From Cheilinus undulatus (Eukaryota > Chordata > Actinopteri > Labriformes > Labridae): 64,000 nucleotides of DNA. Where the stretch lies: NCBI RefSeq assembly GCF_018320785.1, contig NC_054886.1, positions 27,663,732 through 27,727,731 of the forward strand, read 5' to 3'. The notes beneath the pieces were generated by a model. That model worked only from the letters and a program-made list of their open reading frames with translations. It was not told the DNA's origin and ran no database searches. The position numbers and the translations under genes were made by a program. Positions 1 through 13,432 of this stretch are shown one piece after another (position 1 is the stretch's first letter; each line of letters starts with the position of its first letter).

Positions 1-235
1 CCTTGTGCTCAGATATTTCTCCTGATTCTCTGAATCTTTTGATGATATTATGCACTTTAGATGGTGGGATATTCAAAGTCTTCACAATTCTACATTGGAG
101 AACATTTTTCTGAAATTGTTCCACAATTTTTAGATGCAGTTTTCCTAGACTGATGAACCCCTCCTCGTTTTTTGTTCAGAGAGACTCTGCCTCTCTGGAA
201 TTTTCCTCTCATGTTACTAATTAACCTGAAATCAC
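1..235 (-). mobile_element. DNA transposon relic (aaccccaattccaaaaaa-ended family), partial
   Basis: Matches the 3' transposase and UTR part of a common fish DNA transposon whose other fragments lie at 39178-39640 and 58930-59266. The phrase gatgatattatgcactttagatg is the recognisable part. It is cut by the window edge. Confidence 0.6.
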
Positions 236-1785
236 AATGCAATTACCAATTGTGTCTGACCATGGTTACCTAGGCAACTGTGGAAGTGAACTGAGGAGCT
301 CTGAGAACAAAGGTGAAACTTGTGACTTTATCAGAAATCCATCTGATCGCCTGAGTGATCTCAGGCTCAGATCTACTCTGAATGTCCTTGACTTATCTGA
401 CAGGAATGTTGAGCTTTTGTATGAGTTGCGTGGTGACTAGGATTTGCTTTGCTCTCACCAGTCCAGCGTTACACAAGCACAGCTCTGAACTGGTTTGTCG
501 TCACCTGTCAGGTCAATCAGCTCTAAAAGAACACAGGAGGAAAAATTCTGTCCCATCAGGTAATCAAGGACACACCTGTGCTGAAAAAAAACAAACACAG
601 ATGAGGCATCTCCAGTGTTTACAGGCTGCTTTTGGAATCTCATGGTAGCACATTCTTCAAAGGCAGGAGAAACATGAGCAGCTTTATTTAACTTGATTAA
701 TAACAAAGGAATCCAGAGTTTCCAGTCCCACCACGTCTCCCATCACTGCCTCTGGTGCTTGATTGACAGCATCATTAATCAGTTTGTATGTCTGTATGCA
801 ACCAGCGTCACTTAGGAGAGTGGAAGCCTTACCTTTCCCTGACGATTGCTCACTTTTATCTGAGAGGTGTGATTATTGTCTGTCTCTGTGATTGATTAAG
901 AGGATGTAATGATCTGGTTTTTGAGAAGTCTTTCAAATGTCTTTAAAATGACGTCAACTTCAGTCTGTCTTCAACAAGGAAACAAAACATAACACTGTGG
1001 TGGCCAATACCAAGTGATTTATGGTCTGATTTCCCTCTTATAAACAAAATTTTCAAGATTGTCTTACCAGATTTTCATGTGGTTTGAGGAGTTAATACGC
1101 CTAATACTGTCAATCAATACAGATGATCAGAGATCCTGTTGTGTGGCGTGGACAACCAAGCAGGTGTAAACAGGATTGTTAGGCAAATAGAATGACAGCC
1201 AGTTAGGAAGTAAGCTGACTGGAGGAGGAAGCACAACAAACACAGCCGTGTCAACGATAGTAAATGTGGAGCATAAAGTCAGATGGATGTCAGGAATGGA
1301 GGGACAACTTCTTGTTTTGTGGCGACAACATGAGTGTTTCTTTAGCGTGTCCTGTAAACCACATCACAAACAAGCTGACAAGGAGAGGAGCTGGACTGAG
1401 ATCAGTACCACGATGGATGTAGCAGGTAGCTAAGAGCTAGCTACATTTAGCTTGTCTACTCTAAAGTTGCATTCCTGCCCAAGATTTGGAGTTTTGAGTG
1501 TGTAGACTCTGGTTGTTGGCAAGGCCGCCCATAAGGAGGGATAAAGAGAAGAGCCGTCCAGAGCCCAGCGAAACTGGGACTCATGGAGGTTTGGAAAAAC
1601 CAATGTCCATGAAAATGTGAAGCTTTTATTTGTAATGTTAGCAATGTGGATGGGCACACAGATATGAACGATAAGGAAAGTAATGTCATTGTTCAGAGCT
1701 AGGTCAGCCTCAGCATGCTAGAAAATAAAAATGAAACTGAGACAACTTTGATGCAAAAGATGTGAAAGAATATGAAAAGAGGAAA
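236..1785. other. no gene recognised
   Basis: Unassigned sequence. Short open frames on both strands have no recognisable domain. Confidence 0.5.
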
Positions 1786-1789
1786 CTGT

Positions 1790-2490
1790 AGAAAGACGTT
1801 AAAAGTGGAAAATAGGCAAAAGTGGCAAAAATTGAGTAAAATGAAAAGAGTGGCAAAAACAAGGGTTAAAAGTCACAACAATAGGTTAAAAGTGGCAAAA
1901 AGCAGCAGAAATTGACAGAAGAAACAGAAAAGATGGGTAACAAGTGACTAAAAGTGGCAAAATGAATAAAAAGGCAAGAAAAAAAGCAAAAAAAGTGAGG
2001 AGAATCAGCAGAAGTGGCAAAAATAGGTCAAATGTAGCAAAAGAATAAAACTGGGGGAAAGCTGCAACAATTGGTTGAAAATAGCCAAAAGAAGTGGCAG
2101 AAACATGGCAAAAAGTTGCAAAAATGGGTAAGATTTGGCAGGAAAGGTGAAAAAAAGGCATTAACTGACAGAAGTAGGAAAAGAAGTGGCAAAAATGAGC
2201 AACAGGTGGAAAAAAGTTGCAAAAAACATGGATGAAAAAGGCAAAAAAGACAAAAAAGTGGCAAGAATGGGCAGAAGTGACAAAAATGGGCAAAAAAAGA
2301 TAACAATTAGTCCAAAGGGACAAAAAGAAGTTGAAAGACTGACTGAAAAGCGACAACAATGGATTAAAAATGGTAAATGAAGTGGCAAGAATGGGTTAAA
2401 AGTTGTAACCAATGTGGAAAAACTGGGGGAAAAACTGCAACAATTGGTTGAAAGTAGCAAAAAAAAGTGGCAGAAGCCCAAAGTGCTCTA
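1790..2490 (+). repeat. degenerate gtggcaaaa array
   Basis: Purine-rich irregular tandem array of agtggcaaaaatgggt-like units, 12-22 bases each. Long frames on the minus strand (Phe/Cys/His/Leu-rich) are artefacts of the repeat. Confidence 0.85.
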
Positions 2491-4535
2491 CAAGGAACAG
2501 AACGACAGCAATGATCAATAATAACCAAAGAGAGCAAGAGACAGTAAGGAATAGAATAAGACGAACTGAAGAAATAGAGGAAAGAAAAACTATTATTACC
2601 CACTTTCCTTCATCACTTGCCCTTCTAATTGTCCTATAAATTTCTGATTCTCCTGCATAGTTCATCCTCTTCCTCTTCTTGGTTTTATTCTGAGCCTATT
2701 TCCATTTCAATATTGTTACAGTATCACTCTCTAACTGCTGTTTAATTAAACCATTCTGACAATATGTGGGTCCTTCAGCCAGAAATGAGTGTCTTTTTTG
2801 TAAAACCGAGCTGTGCTGGCAGCAAAGAAACCCCTTAAGGCTGGTTATTTTATACAGCATAAAGAAAGATGAGATAAATATTTATTCCAAATTTCGGTTA
2901 GACTTCTCTCATGTTGCCTTTTAAAAGATAAGACTGCTACAGGGAGTTTAAATGGATTATTAGAATATTTCATCCAAATCTGATCAGTAAAGATGTCCCA
3001 CTGTGGAGAACCTGTGAGAGAAGATCATCTTTGACCAGATGTTTCTTATTATAGGGCTAAAAGCTTCACTGCACCAACAAAGAAGAGGAATTAAGAGAGT
3101 AATGTGGGATTAAACTTGTAATTAATTCAACAATTATGATCAAATCTGGTTTAAGATTACTTCAAATTTTCAGGAATTCTGGCTACTATGAGAAGATTTT
3201 CCAGAAATTAATTTTTTTTTTTTTTTAAATTGCTGGAAATGTTCTTAAAAATCCAAAACCTTCAGAAATACTCTGCTTATTTAACAAAAAATACCAGGAA
3301 TTCTCCTGGCAACTTTCAAAAATTTCCAGTGAACTTTCAAGAATGTTCCCAGATAAATTTTGGAAATTTGCCCAGACACTTTCTCTGAATTTTCTGCAAC
3401 TTTCCATAAAATTTAATGGAAATGATAAACATATTTATTAGCTTATAAGCATTTTCTTAAATTTTGGGGAAAACTTCCTGAAAACTTGGGGTGCTAACGT
3501 GAGGCCTTAACATTTTGAATGAAGCACCGACATAACAAACCTCCTGAGTTTTACACTCCAGCCTCTGGGCCCCTTGGTCCAGCTTCTTTCTCTACCCACA
3601 CGCTCAATCGCCCTGCATTTTTAAAAAAGATGTTGTTTGAAACAGTGCCTTCCTTTTGAATATAGCCTACCTGTATACATGTGCATAAGCAGATATTTGT
3701 GCAAAAGGAGCTCCAGCCACGTAGAGAGTGCATAAATGAGCATATTTTCCAGAAGGGCAACATTTCTGCATCATAAATCTTCATTTCTAGATTCCCAGAT
3801 CTTTAGTTTTTGTAGGGACAGTGTCAAGAGACGCGTTCATATCTTAATATGTTCCCCCTTGGTCTCTCTTTATCTTCCAATCACCATTTCCAGACATCCT
3901 GATTGGCCTCTAATGGAAACTCTTGTCTTGTAGAGGCAGCAGAGGTCATCTTAAATCAGTGAACTCTTTGCCCTGGCACGAAGAGCGAAGCCAGCCGACC
4001 AGAGAAAACCCCATTTAAGTTCATTTTGGTATCTTCAATCTGATTCTCTCAGTCGCTGACCATCAGCAAGGGTGTGATTGAAAAGTGACCAGTAAATGGA
4101 GAGATCTTCTCTGTGGCTTAGCTCTTATTTTAACTAAATTCAATGCATAGATACACCATCCTTCTGCCTAATAATGCGTGGAATAAAGGACCCTATCTGG
4201 CTGGCTCTTCACATATACTCACGTAACCTCTTAAACATTTAAATCTAAAAGCACCCAGGAATCTGGTGTGAATAAAGCCTCAGGGTTTAATCACAGTGCC
4301 TATAAAAAGTGTTATCTGCCTTGGATGTTTTACCTTTTTATTGATTTTATAAAGTAACCAAGGTCAACATAACCTGACTTTTTAGACAAATAATTTTACA
4401 AAAAACCCACTTTAATTTCAGAAATAGATTTCTTCAAAGTAATGTCAATTAAATGAAAATATGTCATGTAAAATAATTATATATATTATGCAAATATCAT
4501 GCATTATGTACATAAAATAATATCTAATGTTAAAT
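2491..4535. other. no gene recognised
   Basis: AT-rich unassigned sequence with a T run near 3211-3226. No domain-bearing frame was found. Confidence 0.5.
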
Positions 4536-4539
4536 AAAA

Positions 4540-4905
4540 TTGGCAAAAGAGGTAGAAAAAATAGTGGAAAGTGGCCAAATGGGTTAAAAGTGGCAAAGTA
4601 GGCAAAAAATGGTCAGAAATGGCAGCAGAAGTAGGAAAAATAATAGACAAGTAAGAAAGAAAGATGAAAAAGGGGAATAATTGACAAAATGGGTTCTAAG
4701 TGGCAATAAATTGGTAAAAAAAAAAAAAAAAAAAGTGGTTAAATAAGTGGCAAAAATTGTGGAAAAGTGGCAACAATGGATGAAAAGTGGCGGGGGGGGG
4801 GGGGTGGCCTAAGAGGATAAAAATGTTAAAATTGACAAAAGAAGTATTAAAATACTGGACAAGTGACAACAAAAGATGAAAATAAAGAGTGAAATTTGCC
4901 AAAAA
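4540..4905 (+). repeat. degenerate gtggcaaaa array with A and G runs
   Basis: Same family of units as 1790-2490. Contains an A run near 4716-4734 and a G run near 4791-4804. Confidence 0.8.
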
Positions 4906-4959
4906 GAAAGTCCAAATGCCTTGTAAATGTTTTTGTATCCATCCTCTGACTTATAATCT

Positions 4960-5135
4960 TTTCACTAACTTTTTCTCTTGGAGTGTTCTTTTGTCTTTAT
5001 GGTGTAATGGTAGCCAGGAATACTGATTAACCAGTGACTGGACCTTCCAAACACAGGTGTCTTTATACTAAAATCACCTGGGACACAATCACTGCACTAC
5101 GGTGACCCCCATTTCACTGACTGGACCTGCTGAAT
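4960..5135 (-). mobile_element. Tc1-type transposon 5' end fragment
   Basis: Contains the Tc1 leader phrases tggtgtaatggtagcc and cttggagtgttcttttgtc, read on the minus strand. It stops where the AT minisatellite begins. Confidence 0.65.
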
Positions 5136-5147
5136 TAGGCCAGATAT

Positions 5148-5695
5148 ATATATTGACATAATTTTAACAATATATTGACTACAATTTAACAATATCTTGA
5201 CTATAATTTAAACAATATATTGACTATAATTTTAACAATATATTAACTATAATTTAACAATATATTGACTATAATTTAAACAAAATATTAACTATAATTC
5301 AAAAAATATATTGACAATAATTTAACAATATATTGACTGTAATTTAACAATATATTGACTATAATTTAACAATATATTGACTATAATTTAAACAATATAT
5401 TGACTATAATTTAACAATACATTGACTATAATTTAAACAATATATTGACTATAATTTAAACAATATATTGACTATAATTTAACAATATATTGACTATAAT
5501 TTAAACAATATATTGACTATAATTTAAACAATATATTGACTATAATTTAACAATAATTTGACTATAATTTAATAATACATTGTTTATAATTTAAACAATA
5601 TATTGAATATAATTTAAACAATATATTGACTATTATTTCAACAATATATTGACTATAACAATATATTGAGTCTTATTTAATAATATATTGACTAT
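5148..5695 (+). repeat. AT-rich minisatellite, 21-23 bp unit
   Basis: About 25 near-identical units of actataatttaacaatatattg, varying mainly by one A insertion. No coding potential. Confidence 0.95.
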
Positions 5696-5699
5696 AAAC

Positions 5700-7245
5700 T
5701 TTACTTTAAAGGGGGTTATTATTTATGCAGTCTCTTATTTTACATTACATATTTTTATGAATTGATAATACTTTGTAGAAATCTGTTTTCACTTTGACAT
5801 TAAAGAGGTTATTTCTGTATTTTTTTCTGTCTAAACAGCCAATGACATTGACCATGATTTTATTATAAAACGAATAAAACATCTCGGCTGCTGTCTTCAT
5901 TCACAGAGCTGAAATTCATCACAGTGGGAGAAGCAGAAACATCTGTTTCTACATACATAATGGCAGAAAATAGACCAGAATGCACTTCTGCTGGGAGGCA
6001 GGGACACAGCTGTAGTCACTGGGATGGTAAAACGATCGTAAACTGGGAGGGAATGGACATTATTACTCTGCCAGGTGTGACTGAAAACAATACATTTTAG
6101 TCATTGCTCTGTTTTTTGATGAAAACTTCTGGTGCAGTGTGGTAAACCTGAAGAGCTTGTCTCCGTTTTTGATGATCTTACAGTATAAATTAAGTGATGT
6201 AAGCATGCACCGTTCTGTAAAGATGGAGGATAAAATGCCGGTGCTGCAGCTCCACATCGTGGTCAACAGCAGCTGCTGCTGCTTCCTACAGACCCCCATG
6301 AGGTCGTGTGACTGAAACTACATAAAGATGCATTAAATCCACTACCGTCGAGGATAAAGTCCCCTCTTTGTGATTCTCTGGATGTTTTTACCACCCCTGG
6401 GCATCACAAAGATATTCCTGTGGAGCTTCACCATGCTTTTTTTCTGATGTCATCGTCTTCACTGAGCATTTCTCTGAAGTTTCTCTCCTCTTTAACTTCC
6501 CAGAGGCTGTTTTTGCTTCTCCTATCTCTTTATTCTTTATCTTTTGTTTTGACACCCACACACAGCAGTAGTGAAAAACAAACATCCACTCACACAGGAA
6601 ATGCTCCCAACAATCATTTACTATTTTTTTCATAAAGCAGGGAAGTGTTTGTGACTTGTAGTTCGGGTCATCACCCCGCTAGAGTCATTCTGGTTCAGCT
6701 GAAATCTAAATCCATGAAACACTACTCAGCAGCATTACACTGAGGAAGAGCAGTTAGGCTTTTCCCATAGGCTGCTATAATGACGGCTATTTTCAGGTCA
6801 TTTTTGGCTCTAGTTTTAAGCCACCCATGTAGAATAGCTGAAAGATGTAAAAGAAAAGCTGACACAGTGACATTTTTCCTTCTGCAATCAAAACTGCTGC
6901 AAAAAAGTAAACACTACTAGATAAATCCAGTTGTACACATCATCTAGTTATAATTTACTTATCTATCTTTTTTATATTTGATTTAAATCAAAGCCCACTT
7001 CTAATTTCATCCCACATCCCAGTCCTCTGAAAGCATTTCTGACAAATAGAGGAGCGAATAGGTGACTATTTCTCCCTCCATGGTGCAGAGCCACTGAATC
7101 TGGTTGTTTATTTGTTTATTCTGAATAGCAACCATTTTTTTCAAATTCTGAGAAAACAATATCAGAATGAAAAATTCTGAGAATGTCAGGATTTTGAGGA
7201 AAAATACAAAACAAGATTTAAAAAAATAAGATTTTGAATAATTAT
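5700..7245. other. no gene recognised
   Basis: Unassigned. Short open frames on both strands (about 6,063-6,635) lack any domain. Confidence 0.5.
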
Positions 7246-7249
7246 GAAA

Positions 7250-7960
7250 AGAGAGAAAAATGAGTGACAAAAAAGGGAAGATTTGGCAAAAATGGGATAA
7301 AAGTTGAAAAAAGTAAAAAAGATAGGTAAAAAAAAATAAAAACTGTTGGAATTGGCAAAAGACGTGGCAAAGATGGACAACACTTGGTTAAAAGTAGATA
7401 AAGAAGTAGAAAAATAGTGGACAAGTGAAAAAATAGACACTTTTTTAACAAAAAAAGGACAAAATGGGTTAAAACAGCAAAAAGTGGCAACAAAAATTGC
7501 TAATTAAAAATGGCCAACAAGGCCAAAAATTGAGAAAAAATGTTCAAAAGTGGCAAAAATGGATGAAGAGTGGCAAAACAGGCAAAAAGGGCAAAATTTT
7601 TCAAGAAAGTGGAAAAAAATAAGCATTAAGAGGCAAAAAAAAGGTAAAATGGATAATAAAATGCTAAAGAGAGGCAGAAATTGTGGACAATTGGCAAACA
7701 TGGATGAAAAATGGCAAAAAGTGCCAAGAGAGTGGTAAAAATTGCTCAATAAAATGACCAACAAGGACAAAAAATCTGAAAACATGTTAAAAAGTGGCAC
7801 AAATGGATGAAGAGTGGCAAAAAAAGGGCAAAAATTGTCAGGAAAGTGGAATAAATAAGCATAGAGTGGCAAAAATAGCAGGTAAAAATGGGTTAAAATG
7901 GCAATAGAAGTAGCAAAAATTGTGGGAAAGGTTGTGAAAAGTTGTTTAAAAGTAGTAGGT
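7250..7960 (+). repeat. degenerate gtggcaaaa array
   Basis: Same unit family as 1790-2490, with longer sub-repeats: the block around aaagtggcaaaaatggatgaagagtgg recurs at about 7550 and 7793. Confidence 0.85.
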
Positions 7961-7964
7961 ATAA

Positions 7965-9220
7965 ATAAATTAAACATCAGAGCCAAATAAGATTACAACA
8001 CTCTTTACAGCTCCAAAATGAGGTAAGTGTTAGCCAGGATGCTAGCACCAATGCTACTAATCCAACACACATGCACTGACATCAGTTAATCACACTGAGG
8101 AGGGCCTACTCTAGGTTTATCAGGGATCAGCCAACTCTGTGGTCAGGACTGTAAGGGACTATTGCAGATGTGCAATTAAGAGATTAAAAAAACAATATAT
8201 ATAATTATCATTCAGCTCTATTGTGTAGGACTATTGATTAGTGAGTAATACTGATGTTTACAGGCATGAGGAGGTGATGCAGGTTGATTCTTAGAGTTGG
8301 TCTGTAGAGAGTTTTAGGAGCTCCTTGAATAAAGTAAGACTCTGATTGGGAGGTGAACTATGTGAATAAGTTTCAGTTCACTCAGTGGTATGAAGAAAGG
8401 AAGACTAAAGATTCAGAGGAAATGGAAGATTCAGAACAGAACAGGGTCGATGACTTTTAAATGAATCCATTTTATCCTTTTTTACACGTGGCTGAGTAAG
8501 TAGGCTAAGAATGCATGAATAAGAAGTGCTGAAAGAACGTTCTGTGAGGGAGTTTGAGAGGAAAACTTTGTAGAAAAGTGTGATCAGAGGGATGACACTC
8601 TCCTGAAGATGAGGCTGCACTATCTAACAAAGAGAACTGAAATGACAGTAAAGTAATTTGTTTGGCCGCACAGCTGAAATAACCTTTCAGGACTAGTAAC
8701 AATGGAGGCGAGAAATGAGAAGAAGTACACGGTTTGATAAAGAGGAACGACAACAACAGATGACTTGATTAATGTTCAATTTTCTGCAGAGGAATGAAAA
8801 GAGCTCAGGTAAAGTCCTGGTTAAGCACCCGAGGCACTGTTATGAGAGGAGAAGAGGAATAAAGAACTGAGGTGACCAAAGACATACAGGAATTGGTGCA
8901 GAAATGCTCAAGGAAAGATGGAAAATCATGTACTATACACAAACTTTTCACCAACAGTTTTCCTTGTTAGCTGGACAGAACCATTAATGTGTCAGTCGTT
9001 CATTATTGGCATTAATTTAACATTAAAATAGCCTGCTATTGACAATTTTGACTTCCAGTAAAGTCACTTTCACAGACATAATTTTCCATCCTAACTCCTC
9101 CCAGGAATTAAAAGAAGCAAAACAACAGCCGACATCTGCTGAGCATCACTGCAGGGCTCTAACAGCCAGTACTGGTAGACAATAAAGATCCATCATCTGC
9201 TTCAGTTTGAAAAACCTGCT
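7965..9220. other. no gene recognised
   Basis: Unassigned sequence with no domain-bearing frame. Confidence 0.5.
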
Positions 9221-9228
9221 GCCCATAC

Positions 9229-11090
9229 ATATCATGTCAAACCACGTCCCATCATAACGTGTCTTCACAGATCGACTTATCATGTAGAACCATTTCGTAT
9301 CTTATCTTGAAATATCATGTTGTTTCATTTCCCATTCGTATGTCTTATTGTGTCAAACCATATCCTACTGAATCATGTCTAGACATATCATGTTGTATCT
9401 TATCTTGATCATGTCGTAATATATCTTATTGTATCATGTCTTGACATATCATGTTGAACCATTTCCCATCGTATCTTGTCTTGACATATAGTCGTATCTT
9501 GTCTTGACATATCATGTTGCATCATGTCTTAAAATATTGTGTCAAACCATATCCCACCATATCTTGTCTTGACATATGTTGAACCATTTCCCATCACATT
9601 TTGTCTTGACATATAGTGTCGTATCATGTCTTGACTTATCTTGTCAAACCATATCCCACCCTGTCTTGTCTTTACATATTGTGTTGAGACATATTCCTTC
9701 GTATCTTCCCTTGACATATTGTGTCAAACGATATTCCACCTTATCTTGTCTTGACATATCGTGTTAAACCATTTCCCTTTTTATCTTGTCTTGACATACT
9801 TTGCTGTATCTTGTCTTGACATACTGTGTCGAACCATATCCCATCGTATCTTGTCTTGGCAATTAGTGTTGTATCTTGTCTTGACATATTGTGTCGAACC
9901 ATATCCCATCGTATCATGTCTTGGCAATTAGTGTTGTATCTTGTCTTGACATATTGTGGCCAACCATATCCCATCGTATCATGTCTTGGCATTTAGTGTT
10001 GTATCTTGTCTTGACATATCATGTCAAACCATATTCCATTGCATCTTGTCTTGACATATTGTCCATCCATCTTCTCCCGCTTATCTGAGATCAGGTCACA
10101 GGGGGGAGCAGCCTAAGCAGGGAAGCCCAGACTCCCCTCTCTCTGGCCTCTTCGTCCAGCTCTTCCTGGGGGATCCCAAGGCGTTCCCAGGCCAGCCGAG
10201 TGACATAGTCTCTCCAGGGCCTCCTCCCAGTGGGACTGGCCTGGAACACTTCACCAGGGAGGCATCCAGTCCAGGTGCCTGAGCCACCTCATCTGGCTCC
10301 TCTCAACGCGGAGGAGCAGCAGCTCTACTCCGAGTCTCTCTCGGATGGCCGAGCTTCTTACCCTACCCTCCCTCTCTAAGGGAGACCCCAGACTCCCTAC
10401 AGAGGAAGCTCATTTTAGCGGCCTATATCCGTGATCCCGTTCTTTCGGTCACAACCCACAGTTCATGACCATAGGTGAGGGTAGGAATGTAGATCGACCG
10501 GTAAATTGAGAGCTTCACCTTTTGACTCAGCTCTTTCTCCACCACGACAGACCAATGCAGAGACCGCATCACTGTCAACTCCACACCGATCTGCCTGTTG
10601 ATCGCCCATTCCATTCTTCCCTCACTCGTGAACAAGACCCCGAGATACTTGAACTCCTCCACTTGGGGCAGGATCTCATTCCCAACATATATAGGGCATT
10701 CCACCTTTTTCCGACTGAGGACCATGGCCTCGGACGATATTCCACCTTATCTTGTCTTGACATATTGTGCTGTATCTTGTCTTGACATATCGTGTCAAAC
10801 GATATTCCACCGTATCTTGTCTTGACATATTGTGTCGAATCATATCCCTTTGTATCTTGTCTTCACATATAGTGTTGTATCTTGTCTTGATTTATCATGT
10901 TGAACAATTCCCCATCGTATCTTGTCTTGACATATCGCGTTGTATCATGTCTTGGCATATCCTGTCGAGCCATATCCCATCATATCTTGTCTTGACGTAT
11001 CGTGTCTTGACATATCATGTTGTTTCATGTCTTGGCATATCGTGTCCTGTTGTATTGTGTCATATTGTTCCATATGGTATTGTTACACAT
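9229..11090 (+). repeat. satellite-like array with 65 bp higher period, split by a LINE tail
   Basis: Units built on cttgtcttgacatatcgtgt and ccatatcccatcgtatc. Between 9841 and about 10035 the period is 65 bases (ccatcg at 9841, 9906 and 9971). The array resumes after the LINE fragment at about 10736. Several open frames on both strands are repeat artefacts. Confidence 0.92.
10062..10735 (-). mobile_element. non-LTR retrotransposon 3' part (reverse-transcriptase C-terminus)
   Basis: The minus strand encodes EEFKYLGVLFTSEGRMEWAI and LSIYRSIYIPTLTYGHELWV (within 10423-10725), typical of the end of a LINE reverse transcriptase. The rest is the 3' region ending in ccatccatcttctcccgctt. The reading frame is broken by stops. 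The same family has fragments at 13741-13897 and 52250-53300. Confidence 0.85.
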
Positions 11091-11099
11091 TCATATCAT

Positions 11100-12410
11100 A
11101 TGAAACTGAATAGTAAGGTATCAAATTGTTTATCCAGTTGTATTTTATCATATTAAATATTCTATTATGATTAAATATTTTAAGTCAGTGCCTTTCCCAG
11201 TGAGTGAACAGATTCATCACCATCTGGATTAATCTGATAACTCTGCTGTACCACTGATTTTAAACCTCATGGAAGGATGTCTCTTTGTTTTTTATAAATG
11301 TAAACTCAAAGACAAGAGAAGATCAACACATTGAACATAAAGCTTTGTATAGCTTCACTTTAGTTTTGTCTCTCCCTCTTCACAGGCTTGAGTTTTGGGT
11401 TACAAAGGTCAGAAAATAAGATGTTTTTACCATTCCTCTAGCCTTCTTAGCACACTCACACAGTGGTGTCTCTGATGATGTATCCGCCGGCTCTGCAGGC
11501 CCGGCTGCCGCATCCATATTCATGCTGCTTGTTTCACTTCTCAAACGTTTGGCACACTCACACACACAAACAATCACTGGGGGCTGCAACAACCAAATCC
11601 AAGAAGCTCTATTGTTTTGGCTCATCTGATTTCTCGCCTCTCGCTCTGTCTGTCTTCTCTCAATCCGTCTTTTTCGTGGATGGGGTGAAATTGCCCTTTC
11701 GTGTCCGTCCAGCTGGGGAATGCTAATGGCAACGCAGGGAGGCCAAGACAATTAGCCAGACACTCACAACACTAGCAGACCAGCGCGAGCAGACTCCAAA
11801 CACACTGTGTATCGGTGAGCAACAGGAAACACACCAGGATACACACTGAAAAGCCTTTCTCACAATGAAAAACAACTGCTAATGTCTAGCTTTTGTTTTG
11901 TTGCCCTGCAGCTCCGTCCAAGAAGCAGAGATACCAAAATAGAAACAGAGGGAGAAATCAGACCAAGGGGGTTCTCTGATGCCGAACTGGAGACATTGGA
12001 TACTGAATGAAAATATGAGTCTAAGACATCATTGTGTAACAGCAGGTGTAGACTCATACTTCTGCACCTGGCATCCACAATAACCACGATTCTATCAAAA
12101 TACAACTGGTGCAAACTGGCTTGTATTTTGAATGAGAAGGCACAGAAATTAATTTTCGTGCCCTCCTGGTGGACAGATATCTTTTAAGTGCCTTTTGGGT
12201 TGCCCTTTGATTCTAGTAGATTAAACATGGTCACGTGCCCTCTGGGTGCCTGTCCATCAGAGAAAACATCATGAATGCCCTCGAGGGTGCCCTGCCTGTG
12301 AACTAAACATGTGTGAGGCGTGGAACCATAAACCAGAAAAAAGGTGATTTTTCTTTGCGAACCTCTGCTGTGCATTGAGCAAAGTGAATAGACTTATAGT
12401 TACTATAGGG
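11100..12410. other. no gene recognised
   Basis: Unassigned. A 123-codon minus-strand frame at 11380-11751 has no domain, no splice context and contains a CA/GT-rich stretch; I do not call it a gene. Confidence 0.45.
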
Positions 12411-12422
12411 ACTACACTATAG

Positions 12423-13432
12423 AGCAGTGTTACTCAACCAAAGAGCCAAATTGTTGAAAAATACCTTTACAAGAGCTACAATCTAAGTGGTGAAAAGTGG
12501 CAAAAACAGCTTGAATTACCAATAAGAATAGGTTAAAGGTGGCAAAAGGGTCAAAAAGCAGCAAAAGTGGATGATAAGGGGAGAAATGGGGAGAAAAAGT
12601 GGAAAAAAAATAGTTAGAAAGTAGCAGAAATGGGTGAGAAGTGACAAAAAAATGAGTGGACAGTAACTTAAATGGGCAAAAAGCAGTCAAGAGTGGAAAA
12701 AATAGGCAAAAAAAGAGGAAACAAGTGGTATGTAATGGCATAAGGTAGTTTAAATGGACAAAAAGTGGCAAAAATGGTTAAAAAAAGTGAAATAATTTAG
12801 ATAAAAGTGGCAAAAATTGTGAAAAAGAGGCAAAAAAATGTGAAAAAGGAAACAAGTGGTGTTAAATGGCAATGGGCAGCTTAAATGAACGAAAAGTGGC
12901 AAAAAATGGTAAAAAAAAAAAAAAAGGCAAAAAAAGGAATAAAAGTGGCAAAAAATTGTTTAAGAAAAAAAAAGGCAAAAGATGGGATAAAAGTGGCAAA
13001 AATTGGGAAAAATTGGGAAAAAGTGGCAAAAAAACGTAGCAAAAATGAGCAAAAAAATTGAAAAAAGAGGGATATTTAATGATGAAAGGTAGCTTAAATT
13101 GGCAAGAGGTGAAAAAGGGAAAAAATTGGGTAAAGTGGAAAAAATGGGGAAAAAGAGGCAAAAATTAGTTGTAAAATGGCCAAAAAAATATGAGAAAGGG
13201 GTATTTAATGGCATTATAAGTGAATAAGAGGGAAAGGCAGATGTTTAAGGACATTTGCAAACCAAAATATCCAAAATATATTAATGTGAAAAATATTTAA
13301 AGATTAGACATAAATGTTTAAAATGTTTTTTAATTTTTTTTCAATTTGAATCATTTTTGTGGGTGGGGGTCCACTGAATGAATAATTTCTTCTTGGGGGG
13401 GCTCACTCTCACACACTTTGAAAACCCCTGCT
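12423..13432 (+). mobile_element. non-autonomous hAT-like element filled with gtggcaaaa repeats
   Basis: Ends AGCAGTGTTACTCAACC and, on the other strand, AGCAGGGGTTTTCAAAG. It is flanked by CTATAG at 12417-12422 and 13433-13438. The interior is a degenerate gtggcaaaa array with no transposase. Confidence 0.7.

Noticed and set aside
1886..2481. Long minus-strand frames rich in Phe, Cys, His and Leu, also seen at 7504-7986 and 12862-13214
   Set aside because: Produced by the gtggcaaaa array read on the other strand; the absence of stops follows from the repeat unit.
9229..11090. CRISPR-like array
   Set aside because: Repeats are contiguous and degenerate with no unique spacers, and the window is eukaryotic.
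9529..11156. Open frames such as MSRQDTKEYVSTQYVKTRQGG-like repeats on both strands
   Set aside because: Translation of the satellite unit, not a repeat protein; they are interrupted by the LINE tail and vary in frame.
11380..11751. 123-codon minus-strand frame
   Set aside because: No domain, no splice or promoter context; composition is explained by CA/GT-rich sequence.
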